DNA of 64,000 nt from Pegea sp. RAD2-039 (Eukaryota > Chordata > Thaliacea > Salpida > Salpidae), in the NCBI GenBank assembly GCA_034620365.1, contig JAQGEQ010000380.1, positions 806,001 to 870,000 of the forward strand. Reading direction: 5' to 3'. Shown piece by piece: positions 48,400 through 60,744 of the stretch. Within the stretch, counting starts at the first letter, position 1. Every line of letters begins with the position of its first letter. Below the pieces are notes generated by a model, which worked only from the letters and a program-made list of their open reading frames with translations, did not search any database and was not told the origin of the DNA. A program made the position numbers and the translations under genes.

Positions 48400-50080
48400 A
48401 AAGTGGCAAGATCTTACGTTGCAGTATATAGAAAAATCCTGACAAATCGACTTTATCAAAACAAGCTTGCAATGGCAATCCTGAAACAAAACTTGCTCTG
48501 GTGAAGATCCGGCAATAAAGTTTATTAAATACCTCTCCTGGTTTCATCTAGACGGTACTGATGTGAGCAAGAAAATTTATGACATATTTGATAACAACCA
48601 GATGAACCAACTTGAAATAATATCTTACTCCTTCAATTCTAATTCAAACCCATAATCCGACATTAGCAAATCGATGTACGCTAAATTGGCCAAAATCAAA
48701 TCAGAAATTGGAAACGATCTTACCAAAATCAACGAGAAAATTTCTAGTTTGTCTAAACCAATGGATGAACCAATGGCCTCTACAAATAAGGGCATCACAT
48801 GGGCTTCGGTAGTCGGTGATTCTTGTCAACTTCTTTTCAAGAAGGTCATTGATACACACAAAAAAGTTACTCTGGACCATCAAGACAGCGAAAACAATCA
48901 ATGTCATCGTCTTTAATGTTTCTTATAAAAATGATGATAATAAATTTTTTAATCAAATGTTCTTTCAAAGTCTTGATTTTCTCGACGTTCCAAAGGTATC
49001 TATAATAAAACTTGGAGCAAAAACCTTCAAGCTCATCAAAGACCATTGGTTACTTTACAACCCAAGTTAGTGGTAATATTTTGGATCTTCTTATCACATC
49101 AAACCTTGAAAATATTGTCTACGTTGATCAAAAAGAGCCTTTTGATTTAACATGCGATCAAAGCATGATTGAATTCAAGCTCCATCAAAATTTTTCCATG
49201 AACGTTAAACTCCAAGCAAAAGAAATTCTTATGGTGGAAATTATAATGGTATAAACAAGTTTCTATCAGATGTTGACTGGATTTCTGTTTTCAACTCTTC
49301 CGAAGACATCAATACTATTTACTCAAGATTTATTAAAATTGTTAAAGAGTCGATTGGGGAAATTTTTACTTTTTGTAGAATCAACAAAAAGCCATATTTG
49401 TCCAAATATTTAAAGATTTTACAACAATTAAAAATTGAAAATTCTCCTATACAAACAAAGTGATGCAGAGACTAAACCCTTCCATTAAATTATTATCCAA
49501 AGATCTTTATATAGTTTACAAGAAATATATTTCCAAAGTTTACTTAGGAAGAGAAAGTGCACCTAGCAAGAAAACTTTTTTTGGCTTCATATATCACAAG
49601 CCTAAGGCGAGATTTTAAATACCTCCCTTACTTGATAAAAGCAACCTGCTTGTAATGGAACCAGAGAATAAAACTGAAATGCTGAGCAATCAGTTAAATA
49701 GCCTTTTTATAATCTATGATGGCAATACTCCTTCTCTTTATTACTCCGGCATTCTCACAAATGTCTCTGAGATGATAGATCCTGGTTTATCTAACATAAC
49801 GGTCAATATGGCAACCAAGGTTATTTCTTTAAAATCATCAGTTTTTAGGACCCTTGATTAAATTCATGCTTCATTTTTATGGAAAACTACTTCCTCTTTA
49901 TCACTGCCCTTATCGCTACTCTTTAATATCACTCTGGGGCAAGGAAGAGTTCCATAAATTTGGAAGAAAGTTATCATTACCCCTATTCAAAAAAAGGGTC
50001 TCAGAAACACTACAGTTAACTACAAACCAGTTTCACTGAATTCAGTTGTCTGTAGAACTTACCATTCACAATCATGTGGT
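48400..50080 (+). mobile_element. Decayed CR1/L2-type LINE (ORF1, endonuclease end, RT start)
   Basis: Frame-broken pieces occur in LINE order. 48674-48800 encodes an ORF1-like coiled segment (KIKSEIGNDLTKINEKISSL), and 48870-49000 has NVIVFNVSYKNDDNKFF. 49071-49190 is the end of an APE-type endonuclease: SGNILDLLITSNLENIVYVD. Further linker pieces follow (DVDWISVFNSSEDINTIY; FGFIYHKPKARF then IPPLLDKSNLL). Near 49880-50030 are fragments of the first RT motif (ITPIQKKGS). Several stops and frameshifts separate them, so the copy is inactive. The region between the last two pieces is shortened. Confidence 0.8.
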
Positions 50081-50500
50081 TAGTTTATTATATAACAATT
50101 TTTACATGAATATTAGTTTCATGTTTCGAAAAGTAATTTAGCCATTTAAGGTACTTTTGCTGAGTAATATTTTATACAAATACAAATGATACTTTGTAAA
50201 CAAAACCGTAATTCAAATTGAGTTTAGTTAATTTTCAACTTTTGCAAATGAAAGTGTTAGCAATTTCAAGATTTTCTTTGGACTTTGGTGATATATATTT
50301 AAAAGGGTTTGCTCATAAACAGCATTTATTTTCTAAGCTTCAGTTTAGTAAAAATATTTTTCAAGTCTGTAAAAAATGTAAATAAATAATAAAAACACAA
50401 ATTTCTTAAAATAATCATTTTTTAAACATTATTATTATGATTAAATTTAAGATCAGCTGTTTTCTTACAGGCGGTTTTTTGAATATTTTAATATCAAATA
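50081..50500. other. Intergenic, upstream of ADHFE1
   Basis: AT-rich without exons. A good acceptor, tttcttacag, ends at 50470, 30 bases before the ADHFE1 ATG. Confidence 0.45.
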
Positions 50501-53500
50501 ATGTTACGACAAATTAATTTCTTATCTAAATCATTAAATATTGGAAGGTGAATTTTTAACATTTTTTTATATTTTTTAAATTTAATAAATAAGTTATTAT
50601 AAACCAACATTTTATTATTTTATATTATTTTCTAGAACTTATATATTTGTATTGAATTTAACACTTTTTTAAAACTGTTATCAATTTATTTCAGATGTTT
50701 TCCTGCTTTATCATCTAAAAGAACCCTTTCTGGTAAGTTTGATAAATCTTTTAAATTGAAATTTTTTTTCTCATTTAACAATAACAAATTAAAAAACAGA
50801 TTTTTTTAATTGCTTTATTTCTTTATAATTTCAGGGGTACCAGAAACAGACTATGCTATAGAGGTGAAGTATATCTAGTATTTTTATATAAGAATTAACA
50901 TATCTCATGTAGATGGCATGTTCTAACATAAGGTATGGACCAGGTGTTACTCAAGAAATTGGATTAGATCTTGTTAACCTTAGATCTCAAAAGGTCCTTG
51001 TAGTCACAGATAAAAATGTAAGATCTTTGTTCTATGAAATAAAAAGATGGTTTAAATTATTTTGAGAAATGAACTTGTGCTTAGGCTAAAATTTTAAGAA
51101 TAAAAATGTAGTAATGAAAATTTATTTTATAATTTTTAGATACTAAAACTTCCTATCATGAAAACTGTTCAAGAATCTTTAGATTTAAACAAGATTAATT
51201 ATGAAATATATTCGGATGTGAGAGTTGAACCAACAGATCAAAGGTAGACTAATACTTTATCTAGTTATTAAATAGAATAATTTATGGACAATTTATCTAA
51301 ACTGACATCAAGCTTGAAAATAAAAATTTCACTGAGTTATGTAGAAAACTCTTTATATCTTTGAAATTTATAAACAAAACTGTTTATTTTTAAAAACTAA
51401 TTGTTAATTTTATAATTAATAACTTCTCTCAGATTAATACTTGCCTTTCTAAGTACACCTACCTTACATAATCTGTCAGCAGCATCAGTTCTATGAAAAA
51501 TAAGATTCATTATCTTGACTCCAACAAAACTGACTCATTGTTCCTAACTGAGTCTTTGCTGTCTGATAAAGTTTCAAACTCAATAGTATGTCCCTCTGGG
51601 TATGATATTCTTAAAATGATTGCGTACACACTAGAGAAGGTGCTTACTTTATCAAAGTGACTTAAAAGTTTAACAGATTCATCCAAATTTGGACTCTATC
51701 CCTATCTCAGTGTATTTGTAAGCTCTACCACTCAAAAGGTTACATTTTAGATTTGTTATTCTGTAATATCCCAACAAAACAAATTATTATCTTGTTTAGT
51801 AAGTCCTTTCTTCTTTGCCACCTGCGAACGTTTTGCTATTTCTTTTATATTCTTATTAATCCATCTGCAAATGACTCTTTATGGTGATCCTCACTTTTAT
51901 TGAGCCAACTTCAGAAAGATTAACGACTGTCTATCATCCTCTGACTGGAAGTATATGATTAATGAAGAGCTAGCTTTTATAGTGTTTCTATGAAATCTAA
52001 TCTAATTTAAAGCTCTTGATTTTAGCAAACTAATTTTTTCTACACTGTTCTTTTTTATTTTACAAAAATGTTTTTTACAAATATAGTTTTAATCATGCAA
52101 TCGACTTTGGTAAGAAAGGCAATTATGATGCATTTGTTGGTGTCGGAGGTGGGTCTGTGTTAGATACTTGTAAAGCTGTCAACTTGTTTGTATCTTACCC
52201 GGATGCTGAGTTATTGGATTTTGTCAATGCTCCTATAGGAAAAGCCAAACCAATATTGAAACCTCTGAAACCATTAATTGCTGGTAAGTTACATTTCGCA
52301 CAATTAGTACAAACATAATTTCATCATTTCAAAACTTAAATTTAAACAAATATTGCACCTTATTAATCAAACAAAGTCGTTTAAACATCAAATTATGCAA
52401 CCAAGATGTTTACTTTTAGTTGCGACGACCGCTGGAACTGGTAGCGAGACAACTGGTACATCTATTTTTGATTATGTTGCAATGAATGCGAAAACTGGAA
52501 TTTCAAACCGTGCATTGAAGCCTCTTCTTGGTATAGTAGATCCATTATCACTTCTAACAGCTCCAAATCGTGTCACTTGCTACGCTGGTTTTGATGTGCT
52601 CTGGTGAGCTTGCTACATTCCATTCGATTTTTATAATTGCTTTCTAAGCTTATTTTCTTCTTAAAAAATTTTAAAAACTGAAATTTTTCTGCTTAAAATT
52701 TGAATAAATTTGTCGAAATGTATTCTTTAAACAACTTCAAATTTATTTTGAAGTGTTTCACCTCTAACTTTTAGTAATCAAACATTTAATATTTACACAA
52801 CAATTTTTATTTTTTGACAGTCATGCAATTGAGTCGTACACAGCCCTGCCTTTTAGCCAACGTTCACCAAGACCTTCAAATCCTTCATTACGTCCTCCTT
52901 ACCAGGGCAGTAACCCAATAAGGTTGCTCTAATTTCTCAATAAATTGTAAAAGTTGAATTTTCTTGTAAGATGTTGATGTTTTGTAGCGATGTATGGTCG
53001 AAATATGCTTTGGATTTAACTGGAAAATATTTGAAAAGTGCTGTAAATAATCAAGATGATTTAGAATCCAAGTCACAAATGCATTTGGCAAGTTCATTTG
53101 CTGGCATAGGGTTTGGTAACGCTGGTGTACATTTATGGTTGGTTTCTCATCTCAACCTTTTCATCAACATAATCAAACCTTTTTAGTCATGGAATGTCTT
53201 ATCCTATCTCAGGAATGGTGAAGAAGTTTAAATCTGATGATTATGCAGATGACCACGCATTAGTAGTAAGTTACTCATTCAATATCTTGTTTAGTGTTGA
53301 TATAAACATCTTTTAGCCGCACGGACTTTCAGTGGTGATCAGTTCACCTGCAGTTTTCAAATTCACTGCTCAAGCATGCCCTGAAAGACATTTAGAATGT
53401 GCAGAGATTCTTGGGGCTGATATCTCTCGTGTTAAACGTGAAGATGCTGGCTTGGTGATAGCTGATGCCTTGAAGAACGTGATGTACGAACTACAGGTAA

Positions 53501-53825
53501 TTGAAGTTTCAAAGTTGCATTTTACTGTTCATATATCTATAAAAAATTATTATGCAGAATATACAGAATAGTCAATAAATAGTTCTTGTTTGATGCTTTA
53601 TTCAATTTCTATAACTTTTTGATTAATTAGTTTTTTATTGGTTCTTATTGTTTTTAATAATTCAAGATTCCTGATGGCCTAGAAGCATTAGGGTATACCA
53701 AAGCTGACATACCAGGTCTGGTGACTGGGACTTTACCCCAAGAGCGTGTAACAAAACTGTCGCCCAGAAAAGCAGAAAAAGATGATTTCTATCAGTTGTT
53801 TGAAGATAGCATGAAAATTTATTAA
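50501..53825 (+). CDS. ADHFE1: Hydroxyacid-oxoacid transhydrogenase, mitochondrial (ADHFE1)
   Basis: Exons: 50501-50547, 50695-50732, 50835-50863, 50913-51017, 51140-51243, 52087-52283, 52420-52603, 52821-52922, 52988-53137, 53187-53265, 53317-53496, 53667-53825; 457 residues, phases consistent. This iron-type alcohol dehydrogenase oxidises 4-hydroxybutyrate with 2-oxoglutarate as acceptor in mitochondria. The first 35 residues are basic and Ser-rich, as a targeting peptide should be. Then come [17 protein letters not shown], the nucleotide-binding [24 protein letters not shown], and metal-site blocks [18 protein letters not shown] and PHGLSVVI with their histidines. The end is [11 protein letters not shown]...SMKIY. 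Length matches the human protein (467). Intron 5 carries an endonuclease relic. Residue-level agreement is high over the whole length. Confidence 0.96.
51430..52000 (+). mobile_element. LINE endonuclease relic in ADHFE1 intron 5
   Basis: Plus-strand fragments [37 protein letters not shown] and [14 protein letters not shown] correspond to the N-terminal part of an APE-type endonuclease (family pattern: N.RS...K...L, TETWL, P.GY.I.R.DR). Stops interrupt the frame and the rest is unrecognisable. It makes this intron the longest of the gene and may belong to the same LINE group as 48400-50080. Confidence 0.6.
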
Positions 53826-54433
53826 TCTCAAATTATCAATTAATCATAAACAATTACCAATCATGCCTTTATAGATCATAATTTTGATCTTAATCAAATT
53901 TAAAACAATTATTTTAACTCGTTCCAATCTGCTTTTACTAAAATCACTAAAATGTAATTTCTTAATTTTCTTCTCTTTACAAATTCTGCTGTAATTTTCT
54001 AGTAAGTTTGTTCAACATGCTTTTGTTTCTCCTAAATCTTGAACAGATTTTAAGTCCTATGTGACTCAAAATAAAAATATATAATCAATATGGTTCTTAT
54101 TTTTGATTTAAATTTTTTTTTAAGGACTTCAGAACTTTTAGGATATAGTATAAATGAAAAATTATCATTATAAAAAACATTAAAATAAAAACATCAGATT
54201 AAAACTTATCAATTAATTCACTCCTATTTAAAAATATGAAAGTTTGAAACCTTACAACCTAAAAATATATATCAGGTAATCAACCAAGTCAGTTTATATA
54301 TAAACTAAAACGATAAATTGGGATATTTAAATATCCATATTAGTGTAGATCACATGTCAGTAGCTTCTCAGGTCTAGAAGTGACTTTATTCATGACTTCA
54401 TATTTGATAATTACATAAGCTCTATTATAGTTC
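53826..54433. other. Intergenic, downstream of ADHFE1
   Basis: 3' UTR and AT-rich DNA. Nothing further recognised. Confidence 0.45.
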
Positions 54434-54562
54434 ATTTTTTTTATATATAAATGCGAAGGAGGGTGTCTAAAGAGATCACATCTCGCTAACAAACATTCTC
54501 ACGAGTTTCTTATGGTTTTTCTCAGGAGTTTATAAATATGTGTCCACCTGGGGTCGAACCCG
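54434..54562 (-). mobile_element. 5'-truncated copy of the tRNA-derived SINE
   Basis: On the minus strand the copy begins inside the tRNA-like head, at the B box GGTTCGACCCC (54560-54550). It continues through the same body, including the AACTCC/AACTCG direct repeat, to the ACCCTCCTTCGCATTT terminal block and an AT-rich tail. The A-box part is missing. It differs from the 41400-41585 copy at only a few positions, so both were active fairly recently. Confidence 0.85.
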
Positions 54563-56321
54563 AATTTTTATTGAAAAAACTAGATGAAACGTTAATCTGA
54601 ATCCTTTTTCAGATTTGAAGAAAATATTTTGGTTTAACGATCTACTTTTATGATTACTTCTTTCATACAACTATTAAATAGATATTTCAATATTGTTTGT
54701 TTTTGGTGTAACAGATTTATCGTTTACTTATGACACCTTTTATAACCTTGCTTTCAAGTACTACTTTTTACAATAAAAAATTAATGAGAGTTATATAATT
54801 AAAACTAACTTATAATGTATTACAAGTAGTACAAAAATACCTTTTAACTGTGCATTGTTGATGAGTTTTCAAGATTTTCTTTTTTACACGTACAGGTTCA
54901 AACACTAACTGCTTAAAGAAACTGTTTTCATGATTAGAATTTATAGCTATATGCGTTTACATTTGTTTTCGACAACTGAAGGGCTACTTATCAAAAAAGG
55001 AATTCAAACTGGCAACTCCAAACAACCAATGAGACTATATTCAAGTAGAGCTTTATAATGTTATAGTATGGAAGGTAATAAGATGTACATTAAAGTAAAG
55101 AAAATTGGAAACTGAATAGAATGATCTGCCAGAAGCGTAAAGTTGGTATTTATTATATATATCGACGAACGAAGCCATTTACTCAAGAATATTTAGCTTT
55201 AGTTGAAGAATGCAATTTACCGGATTGGCTTTGCAAGTGATGATTGGTACTCTGAAGAAAAGTTTTGTACGCCGAAGTAAGGATGATAAATTTGAAGCGG
55301 AGGAGAACTTGGAGCGAAATATCGAACGTTTTGTTGAATATTCAAGTGTGAGAACAATTTTAAAGCTCTTTTTTCACAAAGTGACACAAATAGCTTCTTA
55401 TAATATAATAATAATAACTTCACAAGTGCTTGAGAAAGAAGAAATGTAAATGAATCAAGTGAGATACAGTTGCTATCTTTTAGGTTTGATAAAATTAAAA
55501 GAGCTCTAATAAGGAGTTATTATTATTTCAAAGCAATGTTTCATTATAAAAGCCCCAACTTTTAAACCTCATTATCAAAATATTTTTGTACTAGATCAGA
55601 CGTGGGTTGTATTTTCATAGTTACAAATTGATGATGAGATATTAGAATAGAATACTCACTAATGATGAAACTTATATTATAACAAAAGTTGAAAATATTT
55701 ATAGAAAGTTAATACTACTCATTATTCTGCTTACACTGAACATTTACAACATTTCATGAGATATTTGTAGCAAGGTTTTCTATCTTTATACTAAAAATTG
55801 TAATATAAAACTTACAAGAATTTATTTTATAATTACAACTTCACCTTCTCGATAATATTCTTTTTTTTATTTACACTTAAATGAGTTTATGTTCTACTTA
55901 TAATCCAATTAAATAAAAGTCCATTTTTAGCTCTAAAGGAACGCTTATATACAAACAAAGTTGTTTAGTCTGAACAGATTCGTCAAGTTTGAGCGTCAAT
56001 AAATTTATTTGCAAAATTTATATCTGCAATTAAAACTGAAATCAAACGTTTATTTATTGTATATTTTTATGAGAAGTCTTTAATATTTATCCTTTTATTT
56101 TTGAATAGTTAAAAGTTTATAATAAGAAAGGTAAATTTTTGGTAAATTGAAAAATTTATTATTATGATTTTTAATAAATTTAAATGAATTTTTTTCAGTA
56201 TTTTTTAAGTTGCAATAGAATAGTTTTTTAGAAAATGGAATAAAAGCTTTCACTTTGACTTATTTACAAAAACAAAAAACTTTTATTTTGAAAAGTTTTA
56301 ATTTTTATCAAAATTTCGATC
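54563..56321. other. Intergenic, with one unassigned reading frame
   Basis: Between about 55104 and 55350 two overlapping frames contain ordered, low-AT peptide (for example RRTKPFTQEYLALVEECN in one frame and EAEENLERNIERFVEYSS in another). The frame change suggests a broken gene or transposon remnant. No family was recognised. The rest is AT-rich DNA. Confidence 0.35.
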
Positions 56322-59300
56322 ATGCACACTATATTCAGCATAATTTGTGTTTTATTTGTGTTTACAACTATTTGTAAAAGTGGAAAAGCTTCAAGAAGTT
56401 AGTTTTATTTCTTAGTTTTTTTTGTATCTACATTTATACTTTCAATGAAATTGTTCTTAAAAGTTTCATTAAGATTTTTCTTGTCAAAAATTTCTTTTAA
56501 TATTTCTGACAGCTGTACAATATGATGAACTTTATTCTTCTGGTATTCAAGCTTATTTTGATGGGGATTGGAAAAAATGTGTTGATGACTTAGAAGAGTC
56601 GATTAAGTTATATAGGTATAAGGATATACTAACTGTTTATCAAACATTTATTTATTGTAGTTATTTTTATTTTTGAAACTTATTTTTATAGATATTACAA
56701 CTATCTTTTAAGAGAATGTTTTAATCTTTGTGAAGATTCTGCAACAAAAATGGAAAAAGATATAATTATTGAAAGAGGTAAAATTTTGTAGCTTATTTCG
56801 ATTTAATTTATAAGTAAAGATACCTTCAAATTACATTTTAAGTTTCTTATTTTATTATTATTTCCCTTTTTTATTTAGTTTCTTACATTAACAGCTGTAC
56901 ATCTGGTATTTAATCAGTATTTATCTAATTAAAACCATTCCTAAATATACTTTATAGAAATAAAGACTTTATACCTGAAATTTTGATGTAGTTGAATTTT
57001 TACAGCAATCTGTGGGCATAATTGTGAAGAAAAAGTCTTTAATCAAACCATGAATACTGATAAAACCTTCAAACAAGTTAAAGATGCTTTCAAACAAAGA
57101 AAACCTTATAGTTATTTACAATATGCTTACTTTAAGGTCAGATTTATCTCTTAAATTGTTTATTTTTAAATATACTTTTTAATTGTAGTTAGGAAACATT
57201 CGAAAAGCCGTCCAAGCAACTTTCACTTTCACTGAATATATTAATGATAATGTTGAGATGAATGAGAACTTGGACTATTATCAAAGTAGGCAAGATTATG
57301 AGGAAGACATGTTACTAAATCTTGAAGAGACTATAATGATGGAAAGTTACAAATCAGGTTTAATCCATTTGTGAAAATTTTAATCATTTTTTCATTCATC
57401 TGAAATTTAATTTAGGTTTCAGAGCATATCAAATAGAAGATTATAAATCTGCAAAGAAATTTTTTACTCTGGCATTAGAAGAATTTTACAAAGAGGAGAG
57501 TTTATGTAGAATGAAGTGTGATGCTTTATATGATTATAGAGATGAATATCCATCTGATACTATTCGTCAACATGAACATATCAATAGTGAGTATTTTACT
57601 ACTATAAGATCTCATAAGCGAGAATGCTCTGATGAGCATAAAAGCTGGAATGGTAAGTTAGAAAAATGGTATTTACATCCATAGACGTAGAGATGTCTGA
57701 AGCAAGGTTTGTGATAGTTTGTGAAGTCAACCTTCCGTGGTTCATAGAATGCCAACATTTAGAGAGAAGACAAGAGATAAGGACCCTTCATAACTTCAGG
57801 ACCGACTTTCTGGAAAACATTACCACTCTTTCTTTTGGCACCAGCGCAACGCAATATTTTCAGACCAAGGACCAAATATTGTGGAGCTTTCAGAATGTTC
57901 CGACTGCCTTATACCACATCCTAAATATATAAGCGTTTCAAAGCTCAATTAATAAAGTTCTTTTTATTTTGTAGAACATTTGAGACAAATATTGGAATGC
58001 AGCTTAGTTTGTCCAAATGAAGCTGCTTCTGTTTCAAGCAAATTTGCGATGATCAATTTTCTACCTGAGTTGTATAACTATTTACAATTTTCTAGTTACA
58101 AACGTAAGTTTCAATAAATTCTCTACTTTCTAAATCAGCGTATTCCATTATTTGACTATTGCTAGTTTTCAAATTGATTAGATAGCTTCATCTATTCAGA
58201 ATGATATCAGAGAAAGTTTGCTAAAACAAATTAATAAACAATTTTGTTGGTAAATAGTTGGAGAAATCAGCGAAGCATATAAATGGGCGAAATCGTATCT
58301 TGTATTTTTTCCAACTGATCCAGTGATGATAGATAATTTGAAATATTATCCTGTGATTGATGTAGTCAAACCTTGTGAGGTGATCTACAAATTGATTGAA
58401 AAATTATTTTTTTATTCTTTTCAATATTTTAGAAAGCTGTGAAGTTGAAAAAACGGATCACTTTAGAAGCCTCCCTCTTGCGCTACTATTACCAAACTTT
58501 TGGAATTAAAGATTTTAATCAGGGATTATTTGAACCATTTAAACAGTTTGAAAACGAAGAAGATGAGATTAAAAAAGAAGTTGAAGAAGTAAAAGTTACT
58601 GAAGATGAAGATGAAGAAGAGAATGAAGCAAGAAGCGGAGATGATAAACATTTTGCTGATGGTTAGTTTCATTAAAGTTTGATATTTTATTGAAATATAA
58701 TTTTTAAGGCAAACTTGGTTCGTATAAATCATGGAAAGAAAAAACTGATGACATCATAGACTCGCGTGACATCAGTAATGAGCGACAACGAAGTTTCGAA
58801 GCCGAAAAACGAAATCGAGAAGTAAATATTTGCTAATGATTTGAAGTTATAAAAGTATTTGATGATATTCAGAACTTCTTGAAGAAATTGAATCATTTGA
58901 AAGAAACGGCGACTGATAAAACGATTGGCAGAACGACAATTGACTCTCTGAATAAAACTACAATCGTTGATCATTCATCTTTATCAGATCTTCCTATAAA
59001 AGAAGCTGATATCCCTGATGACGATCTTGTTTTGTTAGCAAACTCTACTCAACTTGGTGGAGATAAGAGAGTCGCTTTTGATGGTTTACTAACTGATAAA
59101 GAATGCCGAACTTTAATGGACCTTGAGCTGGTAATTATCTTTTGTATTTAGCCGGTAGTTAGCAGCAACAGATTTCAGAATATTGTGGAGAGGAACTCAA
59201 CATCACTGGGTTAGGGTTACATGTCTCCAGATATGTGATTATTTGTTAATGTTGCCCCATTACAAAGAAAGGACAGTGATAGTTTTCTCAGGGAGTTGGT

Positions 59301-60331
59301 CCACATCACCTCCTCTTTTCTTTTATTCTTTTTCGCTTTCAGTGATTGTCCCTTCCTCGTTTAACAGATTATGAGCTGCAGATGCAGCTATGAATCCATT
59401 TCTATAGCTTAGCAATCTTGAAGTTCCAGGAACCCAGCTTAATTAGTATTTTTGTCTACTTCAAATTTTCTGATTTGTACTGAAGGTTGGAGGAACTTTT
59501 GGCGATGGTTATTACGGAAATATGAACCCACATACGACGAAAGAGAAATTTCAGGGCTTGACATTAGCAGCCGCCATTAAGGTATTTACAAATATCAAAT
59601 CAAGTTTCAAGTCTCATCAAAATCTGCACAAAGCTTGCTGAAACCGGTGAAGTACCTTTAGAAGCGGTTAAGTTGTATGATGAAGTCAGTAATCGAGCTA
59701 TCCAAGCCACTAAATCCTACTTCAAATTAGACGAAGAGTTATTTTTCGATTATACTCATCTAGTTTGCAGAACTGCAATTAAAGGTTCATCTTTGTGCTT
59801 TAACTTCAAGCTACAAACTTCAAATTGAATTCAGAAAAAGGTGCGAAGAAGTCGAACACGAATTTAAGTCATCCCATTCATGGAGATAATTGTATTCTTT
59901 TTCGAAATGGGACTTGCACCAAGCAACCTCCGGCTTACACTTGGCGCGACTACAGCGCGATTATTTATCTAAATGATGATTTTGATGGCGGCGAGTTTAT
60001 TATGACTGATTCAAGCGCTCTTCAAGTCACTGTAAGTATTCAGCTTGTTGTTGTTGAAACGCTTCACGAGTTTCTGTAGTTAGAAGTGAAACCGAAATGT
60101 GGTCGTTTGATGAGTTTTTGTGCTGGAGGAGAGTGTCTTCATGGAGTGAAGCCCGTTACAAGAGGAAGAAGATGTGCAGTGGCTCTTTGGTTTACTCATG
60201 ATCCCCTTCATGATGAGCGGGTAACATCTAGAAGTTTTGTTTAATCTTTTTATTCTTACTTTTGTTTTTAGAAGCAAATTAAGAACCACTTGTCTCATAC
60301 AAAGTTTTTTGCCAACAGAGATGAACTCTAA
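56322..60331 (+). CDS. P3H1: Prolyl 3-hydroxylase (leprecan family) with ER-retention signal
   Basis: Exons: 56322-56397, 56513-56615, 56692-56777, 57006-57136, 57189-57357, 57416-57652, 57975-58103, 58258-58379, 58433-58661, 58709-58821, 58873-59130, 59486-59581, 59634-59784, 59835-60031, 60080-60220, 60272-60331; 765 residues, phases consistent. P3H enzymes hydroxylate collagen prolines at C3 in the ER, using Fe(II) and 2-oxoglutarate. A signal peptide covers about residues 1-20. The N-terminal TPR-like half holds the four CxxxC motifs typical of leprecans (CFNLC, CGHNC, CRMKC, CSLVC). The dioxygenase end has HGD at 649-651 (HxD iron ligands) in HPIHGDNC, YLNDDFDGGEF, the distal His720, and Arg727 for 2-oxoglutarate. 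The last residues RDEL are a KDEL-type signal. Exon 9 adds an acidic low-complexity insert. P3H1, P3H2 and P3H3 cannot be told apart here. Confidence 0.94.
57653..57974. other. P3H intron 6 with an unexplained low-AT open frame
   Basis: Inside the intron an 88-codon plus-strand frame (57669-57932) has composition unlike the other introns and contains peptides such as HLERRQEIRTLHNF and FQTKDQILWSF. It stops before the acceptor, so it is not a P3H exon extension in frame. A mobile-element fragment is the likeliest source, but no family was recognised. Confidence 0.4.
59180..59440. repeat. Dispersed unknown repeat, copy 2 (P3H intron 11)
   Basis: Second copy of the element described at 44630-44930, sharing TTGGTCC.CATC.CC.CCT, GTGATTGTCCC-type and AATCCATTT.TA.TA.GCTTAG islands followed by CTTGAAGT. 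It fills most of this 355-nt intron, which is otherwise flanked by typical short introns. Confidence 0.6.
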
Positions 60332-60603
60332 TCAGTTTCACAAAATTGGATTTTATTCTAATTTTTACGAATTTACTTCATTTTGACTTTTATCTGTAGT
60401 TATTAACCCACAAGACCTCTTTGTTTAAATTTTTATTATTTTAAAATTATATTTTTTAAACTAGCTTCCTGCTAAAAGATGTTTATATAAACCTTTAAAT
60501 ACATTTTTTAAATTTAATTTTAAGATAATTGAAGACAACATTTTTAAATAGTTTTTATCGACAAACTATTTGAGACATATTTGAGAAATCTTTTATATTT
60601 TAG
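60332..60603. other. P3H 3' flank
   Basis: AT-rich DNA that probably holds the P3H 3' UTR. Confidence 0.4.
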
Positions 60604-60744
60604 CCAAATAATGATCAAATTCAACTTTTGTGTCTTCAATTGAATAAAACAGTTAAACCAAAAGATACTTCGAAAGTTGTGAAGTCATTGCAGCGTGTAA
60701 ATGTTTGCTTCAATGAATTTGAAGTTTGTTCATCCGGAAAACTA
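60604..60744 (+). CDS. Orphan exon candidate A
   Basis: A 47-codon open block lies between the acceptor ttttatattttag (60603) and a possible donor CTA|GTTTTT. It encodes a polar, helix-like peptide beginning PNNDQIQLLCLQLNKTVK and containing KVVKSLQRVNVCFNEF. Composition is exon-like. A small further block, 60983-61019, with splice-like borders follows. A weak resemblance to helical IBD/TFIIS N-terminal bundles was considered, but it is not strong enough to name. It could be part of a small gene between P3H and PSMB1. Confidence 0.28.

Noticed and set aside
51044-52086. Additional ADHFE1 exon in the long intron 5
   Set aside because: The coding-like peptides there match a LINE endonuclease with stop codons, and exons 5 and 6 already join in phase.
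55104-55449. A new gene with RRTKPFTQEY and EAEENLERNIERF peptides
   Set aside because: The peptides are in different frames without a splice site that links them, and the frames hit stops. It is kept only as an unassigned remnant.
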